The notes below the pieces were generated by a model that worked only from the letters and a program-made list of their open reading frames with translations, searched no databases and had not been told where the DNA came from. Positions 47,398-57,335 of a stretch of 64,000 nt of DNA are shown one piece after another. Source of the DNA: Gordionus sp. m RMFG-2023 (lineage: Eukaryota; Nematomorpha; Gordioida; Chordodea; Parachordodidae). Within the stretch, counting starts at the first letter, position 1; each line of letters begins with the position of its first letter. The position numbers and the translations under genes were made by a program. The stretch covers positions 47,324,569 through 47,388,568 of the forward strand of contig NC_088776.1 in assembly GCF_954871325.1 (NCBI RefSeq). The letters run 5' to 3'.

Positions 47398-47565
47398 ACA
47401 AAGATAAACACGATGATGATATGATAAAAATTCTCAAGATGGGTTGCGAGTTGTTTAAATACAAAAGGAATGGAAAAAAATATAAGCGACACTTTTATTT
47501 AGATCCTGACGAATTGACCATTAAATATACAGGGTCTAGAAAATTTTGGAGGGCACAGAAATTAG
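47398..47565 (+). CDS. PH-domain exon of a phospholipase C-like gene
   Basis: A 168-bp exon between TTTTACAG and GTAAAT, phase 1 at both ends. With the G from the exon at 39526-39604 it reads DKDKHDDDMIKILKMGCELF, KYKRNGKKYKRHFYLDPDEL and TIKYTGSRKFWRAQKL. The pattern (hydrophobic-K-x-G-x-x-L-x-K, then K-x-x-R-x-F-x-L-D, then YTGSRK) matches the first strands of the N-terminal PH domain of phospholipase C delta/eta and the PLC-like (PRIP) proteins, which binds phosphoinositides and brings the enzyme to the membrane. The second half of the PH domain, EF hands, X/Y catalytic boxes and C2 are not in the window, so which of these subfamilies it is, and whether it is catalytic, cannot be told. Confidence 0.65.
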
Positions 47566-48367
47566 GTAAATGAATATATATTTTTTTTACAAATAAAATA
47601 TTATCATGTTACTGAGAAATAAGTTTCTGGTAACCTCAAACGAAATTTTTATTTTTTAAAGCTAATTTATGTTCCAAGATTGAGTCTTAAGTGTTTGCAT
47701 TTAAATAGTTTGAGCCTAATACACATTAAATATTTAAATGGACACGATACTAAATATGTAAAACTAACTTTTAAAGTATTAAATTTGGTTTCAAAAATTT
47801 ATATTTAATTTTCTGAATTATACTGATTTTTGATAAGATTGGAAAGCTATGTATAATATTCTGAATTTTCTGATAGAGAAAACATGAATACGAAGTAAAA
47901 AGGTTTGTGTCTGTTCCTTAAAATTATCATTTTGATTTATAAAGAGCGATCTCTAATGTTCGGAGCATACAAATTTTTAGGAAAATTATTTCCGTTCTTA
48001 ATTTTTTTACAATTATTTGTATAAAACTTATTAAAACAAATATTTGTTATGATAATATAATAACAAAATAATATATTCAAATTATATGTTTTTGGATAAA
48101 TTATTTGATTAAATTTGCAAATTTACATCTTTCCAAATAATATAAGAATTTATTCAAAATAATGAATTTCTTTTTTTTTTACATTTCGTCCACAATTCAA
48201 CAACTAAATTTGTTGTAAAAGAAAAATTACCTAAAATGGTAAATTTCATATAATGTAAATTTATTTCGTATTATGCATCCCTACAAGAAGTGCTTTTACA
48301 TATTAGTTTTCAATAATAAAAGGAAAATCGAAATGAAATAAATCTTGCTTGGAATAAATTAAAATGA
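47566..48367 (+). other. Start of intron 2 of the PLC-like gene
   Basis: AT-rich; no further PH-domain exon is recognisable here or elsewhere to 64000, so intron 2 should exceed 16 kb. Confidence 0.45.
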
Positions 48368-48637
48368 AGTAATGTTTTTCAAAAAAAAGAAGAAACTATA
48401 ACGAGTTCAATTCAAATCCTGGGCAGAGCGGTAACTGTTAATGGCTTATTAAATGGTCATGATAAATTATCGGATCTGGAGATAGAAGCTAGATACAACA
48501 GAGAATTAAAAAAAGACCCAATTTTTAAACCATTTGTTAAATATTATATTAACTCTAATCAATATCTCTCTAACCTTTTCTATGCCTTGATCTCGGCTAA
48601 GAATCTTGTTTTAGAAAATTTAAACTTAGGACGGTGA
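48368..48637 (+). CDS. Unrecognised 89-codon coding-like frame without a start
   Basis: Open from a TGA at 48365 to a TGA at 48635, with no Met. It reads KKEETITSSIQILGRAVTVN, GLLNGHDKLSDLEIEARYNR, ELKKDPIFKPFVKYYINSNQ and YLSNLFYALISAKNLVLE. Charged and hydrophobic residues alternate as in a helical protein, and codon use is far less A/T-driven than in the flanks, so it was protein-coding at some time. No clear splice acceptor precedes it. I do not recognise the family: it could be an exon, a gene fragment or a piece of a mobile element. Its position in intron 2 makes a fragment more likely. Confidence 0.45.
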   Translation, partial: SNVFQKKEETITSSIQILGRAVTVNGLLNGHDKLSDLEIEARYNRELKKDPIFKPFVKYYINSNQYLSNLFYALISAKNLVLENLNLGR

Positions 48638-48768
48638 TCGAACCAGGGTCAAACATGCTAAATGCACATCCTAGATATCTAGATTAAATGTGCAAGGCAA
48701 ACGAAATGTCTTCAAATGGCGTCTACTAAAGCCAATGAAATTGACAGCTGACTTCAATGTATATACTC

Positions 48769-48860
48769 TTACCCAGGATTTTGCTAAAGGGGAGAAGAGC
48801 ACTATTAAGTGGGTTGGTTTGCTCCAGTAAATTTTATCGGAGGTCTTTAGATGCTATATT
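48769..48860 (-). repeat. Short dispersed repeat (ggCGTA family), copy C
   Basis: The reverse complement reads CTAAAGACCTCCGATAAAAT then TAATAGTGCTCTTCTCCCCT and TTAGCAAAATCCTGG, aligning with 27257-27365. The 5' tip is missing. Confidence 0.65.
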
Positions 48861-50378
48861 AGATTTTAATAAAATAATATAGGGGTGATCACTTTTTTAT
48901 AAAAATCGTTTTTTCAACAAATTTTGAATTAAAGTCGATATTTAAAAATAATTAACTTTTACTCATTTTTTTTTCATATTCTTGTTCATTGTGATATATT
49001 GTATACATTTTTGAGAAAATGAAGAAGAGGGGGTTGTGGGTGTAGGGGAAAATTTTTATTAGCTTAAAATGATAACCATATTCCGAAGGGGGAATTTTCT
49101 TTTGTCCTATCCTGACTATTCCTATGATGCACTCCTTTAATAAATGGAACATCATTTTAGTAATAATACCATTGGCCTCCACAATCCAAGTCTCAAACCC
49201 TCCACAGAAAATATACTCCGGTTAATGATATAAATTTATCTTGAAGTGCGATGTTCACCAAAACTAAAACTGAATCAATTTCTATCATACTGCAATGTTA
49301 TAAGAAGTAATATGCCTTATATTTGAGAAATTATTTGGTCAGCATGTGAAAAGCTTTAATTAGGTCAATATTATCTATACAGAGAAATATTTTTATGTTG
49401 ATCAATAATGTTTTGAATGTATAGATACATTCAAAATTGTCTTATTGCTTGATTGTAAACCATTTTTATAATATATATTTCTATTATCCTCCTCACAATT
49501 GGTAAAGAGGGGATAATAATATATTTTTTGAATGTAATAATGGTATGGTTACCATTTAAAAAAAATTTGTAAAAATTTATTATAATATTGACTAATTGTT
49601 GCTCAAATGAAAGTTCTAACTCAATCATTTGATCATACTTGAGATCACTTCTGTGATAATAGAGTAGAATTTTATAATAATAGCTCCTGACATTAGGTGT
49701 AAGTCAAGTAGGCGCCTGGGGGAAAGAGCTTGTTAAATAACTGTTAAAACAAAAGATGTAGATTTTTCTGTAATTGTACCTAATATTTTTATTTAATAAA
49801 TATTAATAATTAAATTTTGAAAAATAATCTTGATTTATTCCTATCCTAATTTTTAAAACATAAGATATATAGAATCTACTTAAATATTATAAAGAGCTTT
49901 TTTCTACTTAAGTTCTAGAGCCACATAATAATTTTATGATATTTGCCATTAAACCAATCGAAAAACTATTTTAACAACTTTTTAATTATTTTCAATATTT
50001 AAGTCGCTAAGAATTTATATTATATATAATATGCTCCTTAATACTTTAAAGAATTTACAAGCTTTAGAAGCTAATTTTAACTCAGGAAATAATTGGAATA
50101 TGATACTTAATTCGAGAAGCTTAAATTCTCAAGTGTGTATACATAAAAAACATGGGCCAATAGATATTTTACCACATAATACTTATTCTTTCAAAACTCT
50201 TATTCTTCTACATATAGAGCCTTGCCTTGCAACGCTCAAAACAATATTTTAAATTTATTGAAATGGCGTAGGAGATCTACATCATTTTGTCGAAAATAGC
50301 AATACTGAAAAAAATATTTCTTTTTAAATAAACTAATCCTCTTATCTGTTTTTTAGTAGAATAGATTAGACAGGCCAG
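48861..50378. other. Intronic AT-rich DNA
   Basis: A plus frame at 50031-50252 (73 codons, with ALEANFNSGNNWNMILNSRS) has somewhat protein-like wording but no family match; it is not called. Confidence 0.4.
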
Positions 50379-50486
50379 GTCAAATTTTGTTATTTTTGCT
50401 AAAACTAATTTGATATTAGACACGAAGTTCATCCAGTAAAATAAACCTAGAACTACTAATTCATTTTAGCAAAAATAAATCTTGAC
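50379..50486. repeat. Short foldback repeat
   Basis: GTCAAATTTTGTTATTTTTG at 50379 pairs imperfectly with AGCAAAAATAAATCTTGAC at 50468-50486. About 108 bp in all, probably a small decayed MITE. Confidence 0.5.
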
Positions 50487-52372
50487 TAAAAGTAATGCGC
50501 GTCTCAAACCCGAGTCCTTGATAACCTTGACACAGTTCAATACTTCTGAGCCATTCATGCTATTAAAAATTATGATTTCTATTTTAATTTATAAATCTAT
50601 GAAAGGGTATAAATATCCTTAGCAAATTCAAAGTATGTTTATTTCAGATGACGTAAAATAGAAATGGAAATTGAATAAATTATTTTTTTAATCGAATATG
50701 GATAAAATTAATAGGATCATTTTGCTATAAAAAAAATCTTCAAAAAGATTATTAAACTTTTTTTTTATTGATTAGTTTATTATTGTTTATACTATCATAT
50801 TATTTAATACTTCTCTTTCTGCATGCATATAAAATTATATTTGCTTTCTTTTAATTAATAATAAAAAAGTTTTTTTAAAAAATATAGTACCCGAAGTTAG
50901 AGAAAAAAAAATATATTATGATCCTAGATATCTATTATATAATTTTTGAATAAAATTATAGTAATTAATTCAAATTGCCATAAGCATATCATGAGGCTTA
51001 CTTAATATAAATCATAGACATTGTAGGGATTATTAGAGAGAGGGGGGAGGGGTTGATCTTAATACTGGAGCCTTTTTAATTCGACGTGTGATATTTAGTA
51101 ATTTTCTGTTAATCAGATGGTAATTCCCTTTTGATCCATATTATTGAAAAGAGTAGGGAGAAAAGAAAGTCAATTAAGATGGATTTTAGGTTGCAAAACC
51201 TAAATAGGTTTTGAGATGTTTGCCTACAATCGTGTTATAAGTGTTGTTATAAGTGTTGAACTATTATTTATGTCCCTTTTTATTATATAGTTTTGCATTT
51301 TAAATTTCTGGGAAAGAGCATAGAGAACACTCCTATTGTGATCTAAGAAGGAAATTCGATAGAATTAACTACAACTATAAAAACCAAACTTAAAAATTTA
51401 ATCTGTTTTAGGGATACTTATCTTTCAGCTAATATTGAAAAATATGTGAATGAAAATTTTGGAAAAATATATATTAAAAACAAGTTATAATAATGTAAAA
51501 GGAAGAATATATATTGATTTTTAACAATTATTTGGTAAAGAATATGTTTATAAATCAAATATTTATTTATATTTAAAAAATAAAACTTGATACTTGTAAA
51601 AAAAAATAACATATACATGTTTTCAATATATTATATTTTCAGAGTTTATTTTTCACTTATATTAAACCCTAAAAAATGATAATTTCACATAAAAAGATAG
51701 TATTAAACTTATTATCAGCTTTATAAATGTGATGCCCAATGTTTAGTTTGTCACAGATAATTATACTATTTTTTCTAACATGATATATATTGTTTGGTTT
51801 TATAAAAAAGAACTATAAAAAAATCTTTTTGATTTATAGCCATAAAATATATTATGATAAGTTTTGATGATTTTAGATAATAATAATAATATTTTATATT
51901 ATAAAAATATAGATTTTTATTCTGGAAAACTTGATCAATTATTGCATAAAATTAATATTCCACACTCATTTTTTTAGGCAATATATTCCTTTTTTTAAAT
52001 TTACCGATGGATCATTTGTCCTTTGAATAATTATAAACCTTTTATTTGTAAAGAGGAAACATACATGTTATATTTTGGATGTAATATCTATAAACATAAT
52101 CATCCATTCCTTAATATTATTAATATAGAAACCGACTGGAGTAATAGTTAGGAGAGAAATTCAGTTTGAAAGCTCTTTGATCAATCATAAATAATTTTTT
52201 TCATTATTTACGATAAATCTGGTTAATTAGTAGGAAGGCATTATGCTAGAATGGAAAAAATATATAAAAACTATATATCTGGCGTACGCTAATATTTAGT
52301 GCCTGATTAATTCTTTAAGTCCTCAAAATATAGTGCCACAAAAAGCTGAGTGTTATAAACAAAAGGAAAACT
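50487..52372. other. Intronic AT-rich DNA
   Basis: A purine-rich patch near 51030-51055 (GAGAGAGGGGGGAGGGG). No gene seen. Confidence 0.5.
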
Positions 52373-52582
52373 ATGACGTCAGCTTTAAGCGTGAAGTTAG
52401 CCAATTTTTTAGAAAAATCTGAAACTTATATTAAGCCATTAAGTAGGGCTTTATTAGAACATTTTATTGTTTTATTCAGTTTGGTAGATGGTTTAAAGGG
52501 GAAAAGAATTGTTGGTAAAAAATTGTCAAAATTAGCATCATGGCAGAATAAAGAATATGGTAGCCTTATCTCTGATAATTAG
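52373..52582 (+). CDS. Orphan 69-residue frame, perhaps a PEX11-like fragment
   Basis: ATG at 52373 opens MTSALSVKLANFLEKSETYI, KPLSRALLEHFIVLFSLVDG, LKGKRIVGKKLSKLASWQNK then EYGSLISDN. Composition is clearly coding-like. Just past the stop, another frame continues with a hydrophobic stretch (LIIRLIISAYFILFISSTGL) and VENRKTLLAK before stops, as if a longer protein had been interrupted by a frameshift. The layout of an amphipathic N-terminal part with KKLxKLAS followed by a membrane segment recalls peroxisomal membrane protein PEX11, but the resemblance is weak. Without introns it could be a processed pseudogene; a small unknown gene is equally possible. Confidence 0.3.
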   Translation: MTSALSVKLANFLEKSETYIKPLSRALLEHFIVLFSLVDGLKGKRIVGKKLSKLASWQNKEYGSLISDN

Positions 52583-52589
52583 GCTAATA

Positions 52590-53829
52590 ATTAGTGCGTA
52601 TTTTATACTTTTTATTTCTTCAACTGGTTTGGTAGAAAATAGAAAAACATTATTGGCAAAATAAAAATAATTTGCTAAGATTGACATCATTAGAAGGAAA
52701 ATTATAGAAGCAAAGAACAATATATAGGCATGATTAATACCTAGTAATCCAGCAATCAGTTTTTCTAATCAATAAGTAAAAAAATAATACAACACGCCTT
52801 AGGCTGAGTTTTAAATATCGAATTTTAAATTACGATTCAAAAATCAATTACCTCTAAATATATTAAAGTTTTTATCCGATTTAAAATATTTTTAAATCTT
52901 ATGATTTCATGATCTTTATAGATGTTACTTGTTCTTTTCAGTTTATTTAATAGATATTTAACGATATAAATAATATTAATAAAATTATAAATATCTTATT
53001 TGTTGTTTAGTATTAATTTTATTTTTCTATTTTTTTTACCGTTTAATAAAAATTACTTACAATTACATATCTTTGCCATTATTTTCGTGCAATAAGTTAT
53101 TATATATGATTTGTTTCTTAATTGATGTATATTTATAGGTTTAATATAAATTAATATTATTTTTTTTTCCTGGGAATTTTAGCGTTTTGAAGCATTTATA
53201 TTGACCATTTTTAAAAAAAATTTAAAGGCTATATTTTTGCTCGAATTGTATTTTTTCGACAAATCTATAATGAAATCTAGAATCATTTTTAACTAAAATC
53301 ATTTTTAATTTAAATTGGTATAAATTTTTATAAATTAAAAGTTAATCCCATATATTATATAAATTATTTATTTTATAAGTTCATCATTATAATTTATAAC
53401 TTTATAAATGGATATTACCATTAAATTTTTTTTTTGTAAAAATATGATATTATTATACATAGATAGCGCTAATTTATTCAAATCATAAATATAATTTTTT
53501 TTTTCCTCATTCTTTTATTATGTAAAATGTAATATTAAATAAAATATTATTTTTGACAATATAAATTATATTATTAAATTTTATAATTAATTGTTTTTTT
53601 TAAAAAATTTTAAATAAAAATATTTTCGGTGGATATGGAGTGGGGTTTAACCCCAAACCTTCCCTCCATCTCTTGTCTATGCCACTGGCTCTTGGGCTCT
53701 TATTTGCTCTAGTCTAAAATAATTAAATTAAATTGATTGTTAGGCGGAGGTCAATTACTTTGAATAACATAACATTCAAAGGAACATGTGTAAAATATCT
53801 ATTTTTTTAAAAAAAATAAACCAATTATA
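52590..53829. other. AT-rich DNA with one possible hAT end
   Basis: 53620-53690 holds GGTGGATATGGAGTGGGG and CTATGCCACTGG, the latter like a hAT terminus, without a partner. The rest is very A/T-rich. Confidence 0.4.
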
Positions 53830-54070
53830 TCTATAAAATATATAAAAGCCTTGTCATATTGTGACAGTCACACTTTCACAATTTATAATATATATTTAAA
53901 AAATGGTTAATATTAAAAAGTGTCTGTGGCCCAATCGGCAAGAGCGTCGCTTACAAATCTGATAGACTTAGGTTCGAATCTCAACAATGTATTTTTTTGA
54001 TCATTATTTTTTCTTAATCTAACTTGGTGGTTTCATTCTTGGGGAGATGATAATACTATCTATCTATAAA
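53830..54070 (+). repeat. tRNA-derived SINE, copy 1
   Basis: The tRNA-like part 53922-53990 has an A-box region (GTGGCCCAATCGGCAAGAGC) and a B box (GGTTCGAATCT). It is preceded by TATAAAAGCCTTGTCA and followed by AACTTGGTGG and a CTATCTATCTATAAATATAT tail. The anticodon-loop position would read CTTACAA, but acceptor and anticodon stems do not pair well, so it is not a functional tRNA. Same strand and order as copies 2 and 3. Confidence 0.78.
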
Positions 54071-54245
54071 TATATAAAAGCCGTGTCACAGTATTTAAAA
54101 AATCGTGAATTTTGAAAAGCGTCTGTAGCCTAATCGGCAAGAGCGTCGCTTACAAATCTAATGACTTTGGGTTCGAATCCCAGTAAAGATCCTTTTTTTT
54201 AAATCTAACTTGGTGGTTTAATCCTTGGGGATTTTTGGATCATAG
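54071..54245 (+). repeat. tRNA-derived SINE, copy 2
   Basis: The tRNA-like part 54121-54190 (GTCTGTAGCCTAATCGGCAA; B box GGTTCGAATCC) directly follows the tail of copy 1 and shares TATAAAAGCCGTGTCACAG upstream and AACTTGGTGGTTTAATCCTT downstream. The two copies are thus head-to-tail. Confidence 0.78.
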
Positions 54246-54352
54246 TATAATATAAAATATAATCTATCAAAAATGGCGGATGCAATATAATAGTAAGAAA
54301 ATAAGAAGGAAAACAAATGAATTCGACTGCAGTATATATATAATAATATTGC

Positions 54353-54369
54353 GGGGGGGGGGGGGGGGG
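54353..54369 (+). repeat. Run of 17 G
   Basis: The longest homopolymer G/C tract in the window, between two SINE copies. Confidence 0.95.
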
Positions 54370-54559
54370 TGATTCGTTCTTAGCGTAAGTTGTTTTGGAA
54401 TTTCGATTTATTCAGTATAATTATTCTTTTAAACCATAGCTTATTCGGTCCAATGATAATATCACATATCAAACATTCATTTATTTAAGCTACCATTACA
54501 TATATACTAGAATTCTTAGTATCAAATGTGTAATTTGTTTATTTTTCATTTGGACAAAT

Positions 54560-54750
54560 TTATTTTTTGAAAAGCGTCTGTGGCCTAATCGGCAAGAGCG
54601 TCACTTACAAATCTGTTGGCTTTGGGTTCGAATCCCAGCAAAGATCATTTTTTTAAATCCAACTTAGTGGTTCCATCCTTGGGGAAATGATATATAGGAA
54701 GCCGGACTTGACCACGTTATTCCATTATAATATCTTCTATCTATCTATAA
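54560..54750 (+). repeat. tRNA-derived SINE, copy 3
   Basis: The tRNA-like part 54576-54646 (GTCTGTGGCCTAATCGGCAA; B box GGTTCGAATCC) with the shared downstream AACTTAGTGGTTCCATCCTT and a TCTATCTATCTATAAT end. The best preserved of the three; still lacking proper tRNA stem pairing. Confidence 0.78.
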
Positions 54751-55274
54751 TCATAGGTCTGTAATTTTGCAATTTGGTAAATCAATGGGTTATCATGGCA
54801 TGTGATTATATATGAAATTTTTAATGATGATTATACCCAAGATACCTCACCAGAAGAAAAAAAATATAGCCTAACCATTTCATTAGAGGGTTAATATTTA
54901 GATTTTCACAGTATCAATGTTTAAATTATCAAATATTTCTTACAATAAAGATTTTATTGAAGAATGGATATATTTTAATTTTATCTTTTAATTGTAATTT
55001 TTATGCATAAGTAAATATTTGCATTTATATGATTACTATCTGATAGATCATCAAGTTTGACAAAAAATTAGAATTTTCTCCTTAATTTGATGATGGATGA
55101 ATTAAATTAAAAGCCATGCTTTATGAATTATCACTTTTATGAAATATCTTTAATTTTGCAACTTGGTAAATCAATGTGATTGTTATTATGAAAGTAGATT
55201 TTGGTTTTGTTATAATACAACTGATATTTTAAAAATTTTGCCATTTATTATAATGTTGGCTTCGTATAGGCTAT
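54751..55274. other. AT-rich non-coding DNA
   Basis: A phrase TTTTGCAACTTGGTAAATCA occurs twice (about 54767, one mismatch, and 55155), hinting at an old duplication. No gene. Confidence 0.45.
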
Positions 55275-55430
55275 TCTAGTGTTGTTAAACGCTCGATTTT
55301 TAAAAATGGTTAACCCAACATTTTAGCCAAAAATATTAGGGAAGCCTGGAGATTTTACTCCCAGATAGTAGAATTGCTTGATCATCTATTAAAGAAATTT
55401 GGAAACTTGTTGGAATAGCCGCTATTCCAT
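55275..55430. repeat. hAT-type MITE, partial third copy of the TAGTGTTGTTAAA family
   Basis: TAGTGTTGTTAAACGCTCGA followed by TTTTTAAAAATGGTTAACCC and AGGGAAGCCTGGAGATTTTA, matching the left half of 23255-23458 and 41990-42203. The right end is lost. Confidence 0.65.
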
Positions 55431-55894
55431 ATTATTCATGCAACTTTCAACTGAATACCTCTCTTATCTTTTCTGAAGATGCCTTTTTACATGCATTCCA
55501 TAGTTTTGTATATTTTCTCATCACTTCATAATTGTTGAATGTATGTTATTCATATAACTTATTATAACTTTTGATTAAATGTATAACCTTTTTGTTTTAC
55601 TTACATATAATTTGATTATGATTGAATTAACCTCCTATTATTTGTTAACTTAGAATATCTTTTTATTTTTTCTATTGTAATTTAAACAAGGTCTATTTAA
55701 TTTTATATTTTGTGCCTAAGTAATAAATCACATATTATTTGGAGGGGTAGTTGTCTGTTTAAAATTTAAATTAGGATGAACATATTTTCACTAATTTATA
55801 AAAGGCACGGTACTTTAATATGTATTCATGAATTCATAAAAATGCCAGGAGTTAACCAATAGAATGATGGGTGGTAATATCCCCTGCATTGAGG
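55431..55894. other. AT-rich non-coding DNA
   Basis: No recognisable feature. Confidence 0.5.
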
Positions 55895-56075
55895 GATAGG
55901 TTCTAAATCGCTAAAACAAAAATCGCTAAAAATTGGGAACATGGCTTATATCTCCTAGAAAATTTTTAAAGTAAATTTGAAATTAATATTAATAGATACT
56001 AGGGGACTAAACACTTGTATTTAAATTAAAAAATTTTTAAAAATCGCTAAAATGGAAGCGATTTAGAAAGGGAAC
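55895..56075. mobile_element. Foldback MITE with TTCTAAATCGCT arms
   Basis: Left arm GGTTCTAAATCGCTAAAAC plus AAAAATCGCTAAAAATTGGG; right arm reversed TTTCTAAATCGCTTCCATTT plus TAGCGATTTTTAAAAA. About 180 bp, no frame. Confidence 0.62.
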
Positions 56076-56214
56076 CGCATTTGATAATAAATTATTTTGA
56101 AAAATTTTCTCAATAATATAGAATGGCAAAAAAATGTACATATAAGACAGATTTAATTCTTATAAACCCTTACATCGGACCTATTTTTCTGGATCCAAGG
56201 AAAAAATAGTTATT

Positions 56215-56930
56215 ATGGGTTTTTCTGGGCTTGGGAAATATTTTTCACAATTAATATGGGCTTGGACCTGGCTTGGGAAAAAATTTTCAAAATTAATGGT
56301 CATATGCTTAAAATTTTTTTAATTTTAAATATGGGTTAGACATTGGCCTGAAATTTTTTTTTTGGAAACATGGCCAGGCCTGATCAAAAAACCAAGGCTT
56401 ATGCTCAAAAAAATAGTATTCGCTCTTAGTCTTAATGGGTTGGCCTTGGTCTAAAGTGAGCGGGGTTAAAAAGAATAAAGAATAGAGATGATTTTTAGAG
56501 ATTTGCCTAGCTCCAGGCTGGGAACAAATTTTGAAAATTACTATGGATTGGGCTGGACTTGGAAAATATTTTTATAAATTATTTTGGGCTGGACTTGGGG
56601 AAAATTATACAAAATTATTATCAGCTTGGACGCTTGAGAATTTTTTTTATTATTAACTGTAGGTCAGACAGTGGTCTAAAACAAATTTTTTTGCAGGCCT
56701 GGGTTCGGTCTGATCAAAAAACCAAGGCCCATGAAAATCTGATTTTGAATGTATTTTTAAATTCATTATGATTTCTTAAATATTTTTTTTCAATTCTCAA
56801 CTAACAAAATTATTATGATCTTTCATTGGGCTTGGGACAATTTTTTCAAAATTATTATGGCGTACCTTGCTTGGGAATTATTTTAATATTAAATATTAGG
56901 TAGGTGATCAGTAATATTTAACAAATGATA
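56215..56930. repeat. Direct repeats of a GGGCTTGG-rich unit
   Basis: A block of about 200 bp occurs at 56215-56415 and again at 56530-56735. Each has GGGCTTGG/GGGCTGGACTTGG with GAAAATTTTTCAAAATTA spacers, a GGTCAGAC/GGTTAGAC word and the shared end CTGATCAAAAAACCAAGGC. A third partial copy is at 56820-56930. The style resembles a decayed version of the CCGGGC family in which CpG has been lost. Confidence 0.7.
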
Positions 56931-56937
56931 TTGATAT

Positions 56938-57335
56938 TAGAGATCTGCAAAGTTAGGCCCCCCGTACCCGGCCCGAGCCGGGCCCGAGGCCTTTAAAAAA
57001 TCGGGTTCGGGCCGGGCCTAATATTTTTAAAAAAAATTCGGGCCGTGTCGGTCTATTTTTAAAAAAAATTCGGACCGGGTCGGGTCGGATCTTAGGAATT
57101 TTATTAAATACATTTAAATTTATCAATTTTATATTGAATTTTTTATGTAAAATAATAATTATTGATTTAATTTATTGAAACTAAACGCTATATAACATAT
57201 GTCTTTTATTTTAAGTAATTATAAAAATTAATTTCTTTATTTAAATAAATTCGGGCCTGGCCGGGCCTGTAAATTTTATTAAAATAAATTTCGGGTTCGG
57301 GCCGGGCCGGCAAAACTTTTTAAAAAAATTTCGTG
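56938..57335. mobile_element. CCGGGC-rich repeat with a hAT-like left end
   Basis: Starts TAGAGATCTGCAAAGTTAGG, the usual form of a hAT terminus. The interior is CCCGGCCCGAGCCGGGCCCG, CGGGTTCGGGCCGGGCC and CGGACCGGGTCGGGTCGG with AAAAAAATT spacers, then AT-rich DNA and another GC-rich block (GGGCCTGGCCGGGCCTG). No matching right end, so it is partial. Confidence 0.65.

Noticed and set aside
53922-54646. Three functional tRNA genes
   Set aside because: The B box is good, but acceptor and anticodon stems do not pair properly, and all three share non-tRNA flanks and tails; they are SINE copies.
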